From assembly GCA_001767435.1 (NCBI GenBank), contig MEKT01000154.1, positions 1,317-56,409 of the forward strand: DNA of 55,093 nucleotides. Direction: 5' to 3'. Positions 43,333 to 51,284 of the stretch are shown here, piece by piece; the stretch's first letter is position 1; every line of letters begins with the position of its first letter. The translations under genes were made by a program, and so were the position numbers. This DNA comes from Acidobacteria bacterium RIFCSPLOWO2_02_FULL_65_29. Its GTDB lineage: Bacteria > Acidobacteriota > Vicinamibacteria > Vicinamibacterales > CAVVIG01. Under the pieces are notes generated by a model. It saw nothing but the letters and a program-made list of their open reading frames with translations. It had not been told where the DNA came from and did not search any database.

Positions 43333-46300
43333 TCAGAAATCGTAGCCGATCCAGATTGAGAAGCGCGGCTTGCGGAAATCGGTGCTGCCGCCTTGGTCGA
43401 CGAAGAGCGCGTCCTCCCACTGCGTGTTGAACAGCGTGCGCCACGCCCAGTCGAAGTGAATCGGGAAGCCGAGCGCGAAGGTTTCGAGACCGATGCCGTA
43501 GGACGCTCGGGCATCGCGTAGACGGAACCCGTCGATGGTGCGCTGCTCGATCACGGGCACGATCTCGCCGGAGGCCGCGCGCGTGTAGCCGGTCGTCACG
43601 CTCGCCGATTCGCGGTCCGACGTCCAGAACTTGAAGTCCTGGCTGTTGAACCAGCCGGCGCCCATGTTGGCGAAGAACACGCCGCGGATGCCGCCGATCA
43701 CGCCGATGGGCGTGAGCGCCGCCTCGATGATCGGGAACCGGAGCTCCGCGTTGGTGAACACCACGTTCTGGCCGAGGAACTGGAGGTAATCGTACCCGCG
43801 CATCTCGGAGTTCCCGCCGAAGTAGATGTAGTCGGGGTAGTCGCCGATGCTCTTGAACCCGCGGAGCCGCAGCGCCAGGACGCCCGTGCTCGCGAGCCGC
43901 TGGTAGTAGCGGACGTCGCCGTCGAAGCTCTGGCGCGACAACGTGCTGCCGATCTTGGGCGCGATGTCATAGGCCAGGCGCATGGTGCTGCCGGCGAGCG
44001 GCCCGAATTCCCTGAACACCGTCGTTTCCGACACGAACGCAACGCCGAGGGGCACCAACGTGCCGCTCCTGAGCAGCGACTGGCCGCCGGTCAGCTCCTG
44101 CTGGTAGGCCTCGGAGTAGGCCTGCAGGTACGGATCGTTGTAACCCTCGGTCAGGTTGACGAGGCCCCCCGACACCTCGAGGCGGCGGTAGCGGTTGAAC
44201 GGGTAGAGGCCGATGGCCGATCCGCCGCGCACCGTGCGCGTGGCAATGGCCTGATCGCGGCCGATGAGCGGCGCGAGCGACGGATCGTAGAACACGCCCT
44301 CCAGCGCGCCGTAGAAGAACTGTGTCGAGTTGAAGCCCGTGAGCGCGTACTGGAACCGGCTGCCCAGGTTGACATAGGCCACCGACAGCGTGCGGTACTG
44401 CGCGATCGATGCCGCGAACACATTGAACTGCTTGTCGCCGAGCACGTCGCCGAAGCTGATCTGGGTGCCGCCGAACACATCGCCGTTGTTGGTGACGCCC
44501 AGGTTCACGGGCGGCCGGCCTTCGAGGAACATCTTCTCCCACGCGCCCTTGCGCCGCGCGTTGGACGACACCAGCGCGTGGGTGAGCGGCGGCTGGAAAT
44601 CGATGATCGGGCCGGGCGCACCGAAGTCCGCCGACGCCACGGAATGGATCGGCTCGGTGCGTTCGAGCGTGCGGATGGAGTGCTCGCCCTTGTAGTAGCT
44701 CACGAACGCGATGCGGTGCGAGCTGCCGTCGCGCAGCACCACGGGCGACGTGTTGCCGCCGAGCGCGTCGGTGAACTGGCGCAGCTCGCCCGTGTTCATG
44801 TCCAGCGTCCAGATATTGAAGATGTTCCCGTTCCGCGCCACCTCGGGCTCGATCGCCACGGCCGGATCGGTGGCCGTGGAGGCGAACACGATGGTGTGGT
44901 CGTCGACAAACTGCGCTCCCGCTTCGTCGTGCGTCCCGAACGTGACCTGCGTTTTCCGCTTGGTGTCGAGGTCGAGCCGGAAGAGCTTCTGGTTGCCGCT
45001 CACGCGCGCGTTGTACAGAATGAACCGCCCGTTGGGGGCGTAGGCCGGGCCGAAGTCGAAAAAGTCGTCGAGCGTCAGATTCACGACGTCCTGGCTCTCG
45101 AGGTCGACGGTGTAGATGTCGCGCGTGCCGCCGCGCATCGCCGAGAACGCCACCAGACGGCCGTCGGGCGAGAAGGACGGCGACTCGGGCTCGTCGACCG
45201 ACTTCATCGGCACGCGTACTTCGATCTTCCTCGTGAGCACGTTCTGCACGATGAGCGAACGCTCCTTCTCGGTGCGCACGAAATACGCCAGGCGATCGCC
45301 CTTCGGCGACCACGACATCCACGGCATCGCGAAGCCGTCCACGCCCATCTGTGTCAGGTTCGTGAACCCGTAGTCCTTGTCGAAGCCGTCCGTCAGGTTC
45401 CTGACGACCGTGCCGTCCTTGGACGAGACGAGCACGATGTCGAGCTCGCCGTCCTTACGGTTGATCGTGATGATCGCCAGGAGATCTCCCGACGGAGACG
45501 GCGCGATCGACCAGGCCTGCGAGAAGCGCGTCTTCTCCGGATTGGGCGACAGGTCGCGCCCGTAGTCGGCCGGCCGCTCCTTGTCGCGGAACGGTTTGAA
45601 CCGCTCCTTCAGGTAGCGGTCGAACGCCTGGTCGAATTCCTCGGGCGACATCTTGAACGCTTCCTGGTACGCGTCTTCGCCGCCGCCGATCACGCTCTTT
45701 CTGAGCGAGAACAGGAACTGCCGGATGCCTTCCTGCCCGAACTTCGCCTCGATGAACTCGAACACCGCATGGCCGAGGTTATAGGCGAGGAACCGCGCGC
45801 CGCCAGACCCGTAGCCTTCCTCCGTCGTCATCTTCGGGATGATGTCGGCCACTGCGCCGTCGCGCACCTGCATCAGGTCGAACGGCGTCCAGTCGGCGCG
45901 TTCGTACTCCGACAGTCCCTCGTTGACCCACAGCGGCACGCTCCGGCGAATGAGCGACTGCGGGATGATGTCGAACTCGAAGATGTGCGTGAGCTCGTGC
46001 GTGATGAGCCCGAACAAACGGTCCGGGGGATCGTCGATCGGCAGCAGCATCCGGTCGCGGAACGGCTCGGCGAACGCGCCAACGCCTTCCTGCCCGGCGC
46101 CCGGCGCCACGTTCTGCTGCTCGAACTCGCTGTGCGTCTTGAAGAGGATGAGCGGCACCTTGAATGACAGGTCGTGCTTCAGGTCGGAGCTGACTTTCTG
46201 GTAGGCGCTTTCGGCGTAGCCCGTCACGCGCTCGAGGTGGTGCTCGAGCTCCGGGTAATAATAGATCTCGAAATGGTCTGTTGCGTAGATGTGCCAGTCG

Positions 46301-46419
46301 AACCGGTCGTAGTGGATGTTGTTCTTGTTGTAGTACGGGTAGAACGGCGTCTGCGCCGCGGCGAAGCCGGAGAGTCCGACCAGGGCAAGGGCCGCAAAGA
46401 GGGGTACGCGCATGCGCAT
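43333..46419 (-). CDS. Metalloprotease-TolB propeller-Omp85-like barrel protein
   Basis: 1028 aa from ATG 46419 (ATG 46413 also possible). Signal peptide to about residue 22. Residues 40-280 hold a gluzincin-like domain: HELTH (141-145) with the third zinc ligand Glu167 (WVNEGLSEY). Residues about 300-610 contain PD40/TolB-type propeller repeats (WSPKGDRLAYF, SFSPDGRLVAFSAM, YAPNGRFILYNA). From about 640 to the end is a beta barrel with the Omp85/D15 signature FGGNSEMRGYDYLQFLGQN and NAELRFPI near residue 870-895, ending in WIGYDF. The catalytic and propeller domains would face the periplasm. Its role is not known; the fusion suggests envelope-protein processing, secretion or quality control. 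Confidence 0.85.
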   Translation of the reverse strand: MRMRVPLFAALALVGLSGFAAAQTPFYPYYNKNNIHYDRFDWHIYATDHFEIYYYPELEHHLERVTGYAESAYQKVSSDLKHDLSFKVPLILFKTHSEFEQQNVAPGAGQEGVGAFAEPFRDRMLLPIDDPPDRLFGLITHELTHIFEFDIIPQSLIRRSVPLWVNEGLSEYERADWTPFDLMQVRDGAVADIIPKMTTEEGYGSGGARFLAYNLGHAVFEFIEAKFGQEGIRQFLFSLRKSVIGGGEDAYQEAFKMSPEEFDQAFDRYLKERFKPFRDKERPADYGRDLSPNPEKTRFSQAWSIAPSPSGDLLAIITINRKDGELDIVLVSSKDGTVVRNLTDGFDKDYGFTNLTQMGVDGFAMPWMSWSPKGDRLAYFVRTEKERSLIVQNVLTRKIEVRVPMKSVDEPESPSFSPDGRLVAFSAMRGGTRDIYTVDLESQDVVNLTLDDFFDFGPAYAPNGRFILYNARVSGNQKLFRLDLDTKRKTQVTFGTHDEAGAQFVDDHTIVFASTATDPAVAIEPEVARNGNIFNIWTLDMNTGELRQFTDALGGNTSPVVLRDGSSHRIAFVSYYKGEHSIRTLERTEPIHSVASADFGAPGPIIDFQPPLTHALVSSNARRKGAWEKMFLEGRPPVNLGVTNNGDVFGGTQISFGDVLGDKQFNVFAASIAQYRTLSVAYVNLGSRFQYALTGFNSTQFFYGALEGVFYDPSLAPLIGRDQAIATRTVRGGSAIGLYPFNRYRRLEVSGGLVNLTEGYNDPYLQAYSEAYQQELTGGQSLLRSGTLVPLGVAFVSETTVFREFGPLAGSTMRLAYDIAPKIGSTLSRQSFDGDVRYYQRLASTGVLALRLRGFKSIGDYPDYIYFGGNSEMRGYDYLQFLGQNVVFTNAELRFPIIEAALTPIGVIGGIRGVFFANMGAGWFNSQDFKFWTSDRESASVTTGYTRAASGEIVPVIEQRTIDGFRLRDARASYGIGLETFALGFPIHFDWAWRTLFNTQWEDALFVDQGGSTDFRKPRFSIWIGYDF

Positions 46420-46733
46420 AAGCAGTTACCTCGAACCTCACGGGAAACGACGCGACCTGAAGTCGCGATCTTACCGTGTCGTGGAACGCGCCTGCAAACC
46501 ATGTGCTCGCCGGTTTGCGGCCCTTCACGCCCGATCCATCCCCACGTTGTCCTCGGCCGGCCGCAATGGCTGACCCCTGGGGGCGACAGATGGGATCAGG
46601 TGCAAAAGGTGCTAGGGTGCATGGGTGCAACGGTGCGGCACCCTAGCACGCCAGCACCCTTGCACCCCCGCACCTGCGGGAATAATGAAGGACGCGTCGG
46701 GGTTTACGAATTTCGGCGCGCTCGTCGACCGAC
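46420..46733. other. 314-bp spacer with two hairpins (GGTGC word repeat)
   Basis: No gene is seen. GCAAACC (46494-46500) pairs with GGTTTGC (46512-46518). GTGCTAGGGTGC (46609-46620) pairs perfectly with GCACCCTAGCAC (46638-46649), inside a run of GGTGC/GGGTGCA and complementary words up to about 46676. It is the divergent region between the fusion protease and the sigma-factor gene. Confidence 0.7.
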
Positions 46734-47309
46734 ATGCGCATGCGACCGGTGAAGCGAGCAGCGGCCGGCGGGCGAGGGGCCCGGGCGGCTGCGTTCGAGG
46801 CCGAGGTACTGGCGTCGGTCGACAGCCTCTACCGGACGGCGCTCAGGCTCACCCGGGTGCCCGCCGATGCCGAGGACCTTGTGCAGGACACGCTGCTCAA
46901 GGCGTTCCGCGCGGCGGACCGCTTCGAGCCGGGCACGAACTCGAGGGCGTGGCTGTTCACGATCCTCCACAACACGGCCCGTAACCGCGCGCGCGATCGC
47001 GCACGGCAGCCGGTCACGATCGACAGCGAAGCGGTCGAGCGCGCGGGCGACGTGCCGCCCTCGGGCGCCGTCGAGACGCCGGAATCGATTCTGTTGCGCG
47101 ACACGCTGGCGCCCGAGCTGCAGGCGGCGATCGACGAGTTGTCCGATGCGTTTCGTCAGGCCGTGTGGTTACGCGACGTGGAAGGGTTTTCGTACGCGGA
47201 AATTGCCGAGATGCTGAACGTACCGGTCGGCACCGTGATGTCGCGCATTTCGCGCGGCCGCCGGATGCTTTACGAACGGTTGCGCCACCTGAAAGCTGCC
47301 CATGCCTGA
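46734..47309 (+). CDS. ECF-type RNA polymerase sigma factor
   Basis: 191 aa. Region 2 is present (LASVDSLYRTALRLTRVPAD, AEDLVQDTLLKAFRAADRFE, RAWLFTILHNTARNRARDR), followed by region 4 (FRQAVWLRDVEGFSYAEIAE, LNVPVGTVMSRISRGRRMLY). It directs polymerase to a small regulon under envelope or oxidative stress. The anti-sigma gene overlaps its stop by eight bases, a common arrangement. An earlier ATG in another frame was rejected. Confidence 0.93.
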   Translation: MRMRPVKRAAAGGRGARAAAFEAEVLASVDSLYRTALRLTRVPADAEDLVQDTLLKAFRAADRFEPGTNSRAWLFTILHNTARNRARDRARQPVTIDSEAVERAGDVPPSGAVETPESILLRDTLAPELQAAIDELSDAFRQAVWLRDVEGFSYAEIAEMLNVPVGTVMSRISRGRRMLYERLRHLKAAHA

Positions 47310-48063
47310 CTGCGCGTCGGTTGACCCGCTCGTCACACCCTATGTCGACGGTGAGCTCCCGGGGGGCGAGCGCAGCGCGTTCGAACAGCACCTGTCGGCC
47401 TGCTGGCCGTGCAGGACTCGCGTCGAGCGCGAACGAGCGGTCCGCGACCTGGTCGCCGCGCGCAAGACCGAGCTCACCTCGGGCGGTGCGCCCTCGGCAC
47501 TTCACGCACGGTGCGCCGCGGCGTGCCACCACGCGGCTGCGGTGGGCCATGATGTACCCGCCTGGCGCGCGCGGCTCGTGCCGTTCGCCCTCGCCGCCAC
47601 GCTCGTCCTCGTGGTCGCCGCGGCGTTCGCCTATCCTCTCACCGCGCGCTCCTCGCGGATCATGGCCGCCGAGCTCGCGATGGATCACATGAAGTGCGCG
47701 CTCCTCAACAACGTGTTGGGCACGCGGCACACGCCCGCGCTCGTCGAGGGATCGCTGGCGGCCGACTTCGGCTGGCCGGCGCAGCTGCCCGATGACCCGG
47801 AACGCGCCGGCCTCGAGCTCGTCGGCGAGCGCACCTGCTTGTACGGCCAGGGATCCATCGCGCACGTGATGTATCGCCACAAGGGCCGGACCGTGTCCGT
47901 GTTCATGCTGCCCGATGTCTCCCGCAGAAACGAAGCGCTGAGCGTGCTCGGTCATCAGGCGGTCGTCTGGTCGGTGGGTCGCCGCACATTCGTGCTCGTG
48001 GCGCGCGAGCCGATCGAAGAAGCCGAGCGCATGGCGTCGTTCCTCCATGCGTCACTTCGATAA
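47302..48063 (+). CDS. Zinc-finger (ZAS-type) anti-sigma factor
   Basis: 253 aa. The N-terminal zinc-binding anti-sigma domain is recognised by PYVDGELPGGERSAFEQHLS and HLSACWPC (His-x3-Cys-x2-Cys). A single membrane segment (VPFALAATLVLVVAAAFAYP) at about residue 92-112 leaves a periplasmic C-terminal domain of about 140 residues that may sense signals. It probably holds the preceding sigma factor at the membrane. The periplasmic part contains two cysteines (KCALLNNVLG, RTCLYGQG), so a redox-sensitive disulfide is possible, which would fit the thioredoxin-like gene downstream. Confidence 0.87.
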   Translation: MPDCASVDPLVTPYVDGELPGGERSAFEQHLSACWPCRTRVERERAVRDLVAARKTELTSGGAPSALHARCAAACHHAAAVGHDVPAWRARLVPFALAATLVLVVAAAFAYPLTARSSRIMAAELAMDHMKCALLNNVLGTRHTPALVEGSLAADFGWPAQLPDDPERAGLELVGERTCLYGQGSIAHVMYRHKGRTVSVFMLPDVSRRNEALSVLGHQAVVWSVGRRTFVLVAREPIEEAERMASFLHASLR

Positions 48064-48097
48064 CGAAACGAAGCGTCGACAGTTCACAGTTAGTCGA

Positions 48098-48193
48098 CAG
48101 TTGACAGTTCACAGTTAACAGTAAAGCCCGCTGATAGCCGATAGCCGTCGCGGTTTCGTGTTTTCCGAACTGTTAACTGTGAACTGTCAACTG
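48098..48193. repeat. Perfect 25-bp inverted word repeat (ACAGTTCACAGTTAACAG words)
   Basis: Arms 48098-48122 and 48169-48193 are perfectly complementary over 25 bp with a 46-bp loop. The words GACAGTTCACAGTT also extend left to 48077. The structure lies between the anti-sigma gene and the thioredoxin-like gene and could end the sigma operon transcript or extrude as a cruciform. Confidence 0.93.
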
Positions 48194-48220
48194 GACTAGA
48201 ATGATCCGCTAGGAGACCCG

Positions 48221-48772
48221 ATGCGATTCCGATGGACCATTGCCACCCTCGCCGCCGCAGCCCTCGCCTGGACGACGATCCACAGCGAGATGCCGTGGCT
48301 GGGCAACGCCGAGGCGCAGGTCACGCCGCACGCCGGCGCCGCCTGTCCGGCCGACGCCAAAGCCGCTCAGCTCAACTACTCGCTCAAGAACGTGAGCAAC
48401 CAGAGTGTCCGGCTGGATGCCTACAAAGGGAAGGTCATCCTCCTCGATTTCTGGGCGACCTGGTGTGGGCCCTGCAAGGTGGAGATTCCCTGGTTCATCG
48501 AATTCCAGCAAAAGTACGGGAAAGACGGCCTCCAGGTGCTCGGCGTGTCGGTCGACGACACGCTCGCCAAGCTGACGCCGTATGTCGCCGAGATGAAGAT
48601 GACGTATCCGGTGCTGCAGGGGCTTGGACAAGACGGCATGCTCGATGCTTACGGACCGATGCTGGCCCTGCCCACGACAGTGCTCATCTCGCGCCAAGGC
48701 CTGATCTGCCAGAAACATGTCGGGATGGGGTCGAAGGAAGGCTTCGAGAACGCAATTAGAGCACTCCTCTAG
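48221..48772 (+). CDS. TlpA/ResA-like exported thioredoxin-fold protein
   Basis: 183 aa. Signal-like segment (TIATLAAAALAWTTIH), then a thioredoxin domain with WCGPC at 81-85 inside LLDFWATWCGPCKVEIPWF, and a conserved cis-proline in MLALPTTVLIS. A second cysteine near the end (GLICQKHVG) is unusual. It probably reduces disulfides of periplasmic proteins, for example apocytochrome c. It follows the sigma/anti-sigma pair and could be in their regulon, although a strong hairpin lies between them. Confidence 0.9.
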   Translation: MRFRWTIATLAAAALAWTTIHSEMPWLGNAEAQVTPHAGAACPADAKAAQLNYSLKNVSNQSVRLDAYKGKVILLDFWATWCGPCKVEIPWFIEFQQKYGKDGLQVLGVSVDDTLAKLTPYVAEMKMTYPVLQGLGQDGMLDAYGPMLALPTTVLISRQGLICQKHVGMGSKEGFENAIRALL

Positions 48773-48802
48773 ACATCTTGGCGCGGCCGCAAAGCGGCCG
48801 CC

Positions 48803-48910
48803 TAGTAGCGAAGATTCGCCGTTCTACCCACGGGTCCGTGACTCGGGTAGTGGTCAAGTTTGAACTTGACCACTACCGTGACTCGGCGGTTTGAGGCGAA
48901 GCTTCGCTAC
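48803..48910. repeat. Dispersed palindromic repeat TAGTAGCGAAG...CTTCGCTAC, interrupted copy
   Basis: It matches 38652-38720 along its length (GCGAAGATTCGC, CCCACGGG, CTCGGCG, GCGAAGCTTCGCTAC) except for an extra 40 bp at 48847-48886. It occupies the gap before the 74-aa gene. Confidence 0.88.
48847..48876. mobile_element. 30-bp perfect palindrome inserted with a 10-bp direct repeat
   Basis: GTAGTGGTCAAGTT-TG-AACTTGACCACTAC has 14-bp perfect arms and a 2-bp centre. CGTGACTCGG occurs on both sides (48837-48846 and 48877-48886), and only once, in a diverged form, in the uninterrupted copy at 38652-38720. This is what an insertion with target duplication would leave. Confidence 0.8.
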
Positions 48911-48931
48911 CTGTAATATGATGACAGGACC

Positions 48932-49156
48932 ATGTTGAAGGGATTCACGCACGCGCGACTCGCCTGTGGCTGCCGGATTGTCTTTCGCGCCGGTGTCGAG
49001 GGCAGTCCGGTGACGGTCGTGGTGGACGAGAAGTCGCCGGCGTGCACGATTGCTCTTCACGTCAGCCATCTCCCGCTCTTCGACTTCCGCGAGGCGCTGC
49101 GGCCATCGACCCGGCTCGGGCCCCCCGAAGAGGGAGAGTTCGAGGAAGAGAATTAG
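48932..49156 (+). CDS. Small uncharacterised protein (74 aa)
   Basis: The frame starts at ATG 48932 with a weak AGGA close by and ends before a clear terminator. The sequence (ARLACGCRIVFRAG ... VTVVVDEKSPACTIALHVSH ... PPEEGEFEEEN) has two Cys-containing segments and a very acidic tail. I do not recognise a family. The beta-strand-like middle and the terminator just downstream favour a real gene. The -10-like TAATAT at 48915 may be its promoter. Confidence 0.55.
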   Translation: MLKGFTHARLACGCRIVFRAGVEGSPVTVVVDEKSPACTIALHVSHLPLFDFREALRPSTRLGPPEEGEFEEEN

Positions 49157-49189
49157 TCGTTAGTCGTTGGTCGTGAGTCGAGATAGTCA

Positions 49190-49219
49190 CGCGGGGTTCT
49201 GCGACCCCGCGTTTTTTTT
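49190..49219 (+). terminator. Rho-independent terminator
   Basis: CGCGGGGT (49190-49197) pairs with ACCCCGCG (49204-49211), with a six-base loop, followed by eight T residues. It ends the transcript of the 74-aa gene and isolates the ABC-transporter operon. It is the only canonical intrinsic terminator I see in the window. Confidence 0.92.
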
Positions 49220-49342
49220 ACCGATTCGTCGAGATCTGGTCGCCGCTTGTCGGGATTCTGCGGCCGCTCGCCGATTAGATGGGGCGAGGCGGCAGGGGCT
49301 CCACTAGACTCAGACTCGTTCAGAGGCCCTGAGCTGTTCTTC

Positions 49343-50569
49343 ATGCCCGATCTCAAAGACGAACTGGCGGCGCTGCGCATCGATCGTGAGCCCGACCGTC
49401 GTGGCGCCGCACGCGCGGTGGGTTGGCTGCTGGTCGTGGTCGTCCTCGGCGGCGGCGGCTTCGCGCTTTGGCGCGTTGTCACCCGCGAGCGTCCGATCGA
49501 GGTGGAGGTCCAGACGATCTCCGAGCGCGCTGTTGGGACACAGGCCGCCGTCCTGAACGCGTCGGGGTACGTCACTGCACGTCGGCGTGCCACCGTCTCG
49601 TCCAAGATCACGGGCAAAGTCGTCGAAGTCAACGTCGAGGAGGGGATGGCGGTGCGCGAGGGCCAGGTCCTCGCGCGACTCGACGATGTGACGCCGAAGG
49701 CGGCGCTGGCGCTGGCCGAAGCCCAGGCCGAAGCGGCGCGGCGGGGCGTCAAGGAGAGTGAAGTCCGGGCGTCCGAAGCGCGCTTGTCGCTCGGGCGCGT
49801 GATGCAGCTCGTCAAGGACCAGCTCGCCACCGCCGCCGAGGTCGACAAGGCGCAGGCGGAGGTCGACTCGCTGGCCGCGCGCATCAGTTTGGCCGGCGAG
49901 CAGGTTCGCGTCGCCGAGCGTCAAGTCGAGCTCGAGCGGACCAACCTCGACAACACGATCATCCGCGCGCCGTTCAGCGGCGTGGCGATTTCCAAGGACG
50001 CGCAGCCAGGCGAGATGGTGTCGCCGGTGTCGGCGGGCGGCGGCTTCACGCGAACCGGGATCTCGACCATCGTCGACATGCGGTCGCTCGAGGTCGAAGT
50101 CGACGTGAACGAGAACTACATCAACCGCGTCAAAGACGGCCAGCAGGTCACGGCGGTGCTGAACGCGTATCCGGACTGGGAGATTGCGGCGCACGTCATC
50201 ACGACCGTGCCGGCCGCCGACCGGCAGAAGGCAACGGTGCTGGTGCGCATCGGCTTCGAGAAGCTCGATCCACGGATCCTGCCGGACATGGGCGTGAAGG
50301 TCACGTTTCTGCGCGAGGCTGCCGGCGACGCGCCCGTCGCGGCCCGGCCCGTCACGCTCGCGCCGAAAGCGGCGCTCAGGGTCGAGGGCGAGCAGACCTA
50401 CGCGTACGTCGTCGACGTCAACGGCGTGGTCGATCGACGCGCCGTGAAAACGGGCGGCGTCGACGGGGATCGGCTCGAGGTCGTCGCCGGTCTGAGCGCC
50501 GGCGAGCGTGTGGTCGTCTCGCCTCCGCCGACACTCGCGAGCGGCACGAGGGTGATAGTGAAACCGTGA
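49343..50569 (+). CDS. HlyD/RND-type periplasmic adaptor (membrane fusion protein)
   Basis: 408 aa from ATG 49343; the longer frame to 49247 lacks homology. One N-terminal membrane anchor (AVGWLLVVVVLGGGGFALW), then a lipoyl-like half (VSSKITGKVVEVNVEEGMAV), a coiled-coil hairpin (about 120-200: AEAQAEAARRGVKESEVRAS ... AERQVELERTNLDNTIIRAP) and the second lipoyl half, a beta-barrel and a membrane-proximal domain. Such adaptors bridge inner-membrane transporters and the outer membrane. It precedes the ABC ATPase and permease genes, giving a MacAB-like export system. Confidence 0.9.
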   Translation: MPDLKDELAALRIDREPDRRGAARAVGWLLVVVVLGGGGFALWRVVTRERPIEVEVQTISERAVGTQAAVLNASGYVTARRRATVSSKITGKVVEVNVEEGMAVREGQVLARLDDVTPKAALALAEAQAEAARRGVKESEVRASEARLSLGRVMQLVKDQLATAAEVDKAQAEVDSLAARISLAGEQVRVAERQVELERTNLDNTIIRAPFSGVAISKDAQPGEMVSPVSAGGGFTRTGISTIVDMRSLEVEVDVNENYINRVKDGQQVTAVLNAYPDWEIAAHVITTVPAADRQKATVLVRIGFEKLDPRILPDMGVKVTFLREAAGDAPVAARPVTLAPKAALRVEGEQTYAYVVDVNGVVDRRAVKTGGVDGDRLEVVAGLSAGERVVVSPPPTLASGTRVIVKP

Positions 50570-50594
50570 CCCAAGAACGAAGAGGATTGAGCGA

Positions 50595-51284
50595 GTGAGC
50601 GAGATGCTGGTTCGAGTCAGGGACGTGCACAAGCACTTCACGCGCGGGAGCGAGCGCATTGACGTGTTGAAAGGCGTCAACCTCGAGATTCCGCGGGGCG
50701 ACTTTCTTGGGCTCATGGGGCCGTCGGGCTCCGGGAAGACCACCCTGCTCAATCTGATGGGCGGGCTCGACGCGCCGACGGGAGGGAGCATCGACGTGGC
50801 CGGCGTGCCAATCGGTTCGCTTGGAGGCAGCCGCCTCTCGCGGTGGCGTTCCGAGCACGTCGGTTTCGTGTTTCAGCTGTACAACCTGCTGCCGGTGCTC
50901 ACGGCCGAGAAGAACGTGGAGCTGCCGCTCCTGCTGACGCGCTTGTCGAAGACCGAGCGGAGCAAGCGGGTCGCGATCGCGCTGAAAGTGGTCGGGCTGG
51001 CCGACCGCGCGAGACATTACCCGCGGCAACTGTCGGGCGGGCAGGAGCAGCGCGTGGGCATCGCGCGGGCGATTGTCACCGACCCGACGCTGCTCTTGTG
51101 CGACGAGCCGACGGGCGATCTCGATCGCAAGGCGGGCGACGAGATTCTCGACCTGCTGCAGACGCTCAACCGGGATCACGGGAAAACCATTGTGATGGTC
51201 ACCCACGACCCGCATGCAGCCGAGCGGGCGCGGCGCACGCTCCACCTCGACAAGGGCGTGCTGACAGGAGGCGCCTCGTCATGA
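50595..51284 (+). CDS. ABC transporter ATP-binding protein (MacB/LolD type)
   Basis: 229 aa from GTG 50595 with AGAGGA eight bases upstream (ATG 50604 is the alternative). Walker [11 protein letters not shown]-loop [13 protein letters not shown], signature LSGGQEQR, Walker [13 protein letters not shown] and an H-loop His in MVTHDP are intact. The typical LolD/MacB insert [10 protein letters not shown] is present. It powers the two permeases encoded next; its TGA overlaps the first permease's ATG (ATGA). Confidence 0.96.
   Translation: MSEMLVRVRDVHKHFTRGSERIDVLKGVNLEIPRGDFLGLMGPSGSGKTTLLNLMGGLDAPTGGSIDVAGVPIGSLGGSRLSRWRSEHVGFVFQLYNLLPVLTAEKNVELPLLLTRLSKTERSKRVAIALKVVGLADRARHYPRQLSGGQEQRVGIARAIVTDPTLLLCDEPTGDLDRKAGDEILDLLQTLNRDHGKTIVMVTHDPHAAERARRTLHLDKGVLTGGASS

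Noticed and set aside
44578-46167. 529-codon open frame on the plus strand
   Set aside because: Antisense to the protease-propeller-barrel gene; composition typical of a GC-rich shadow frame.
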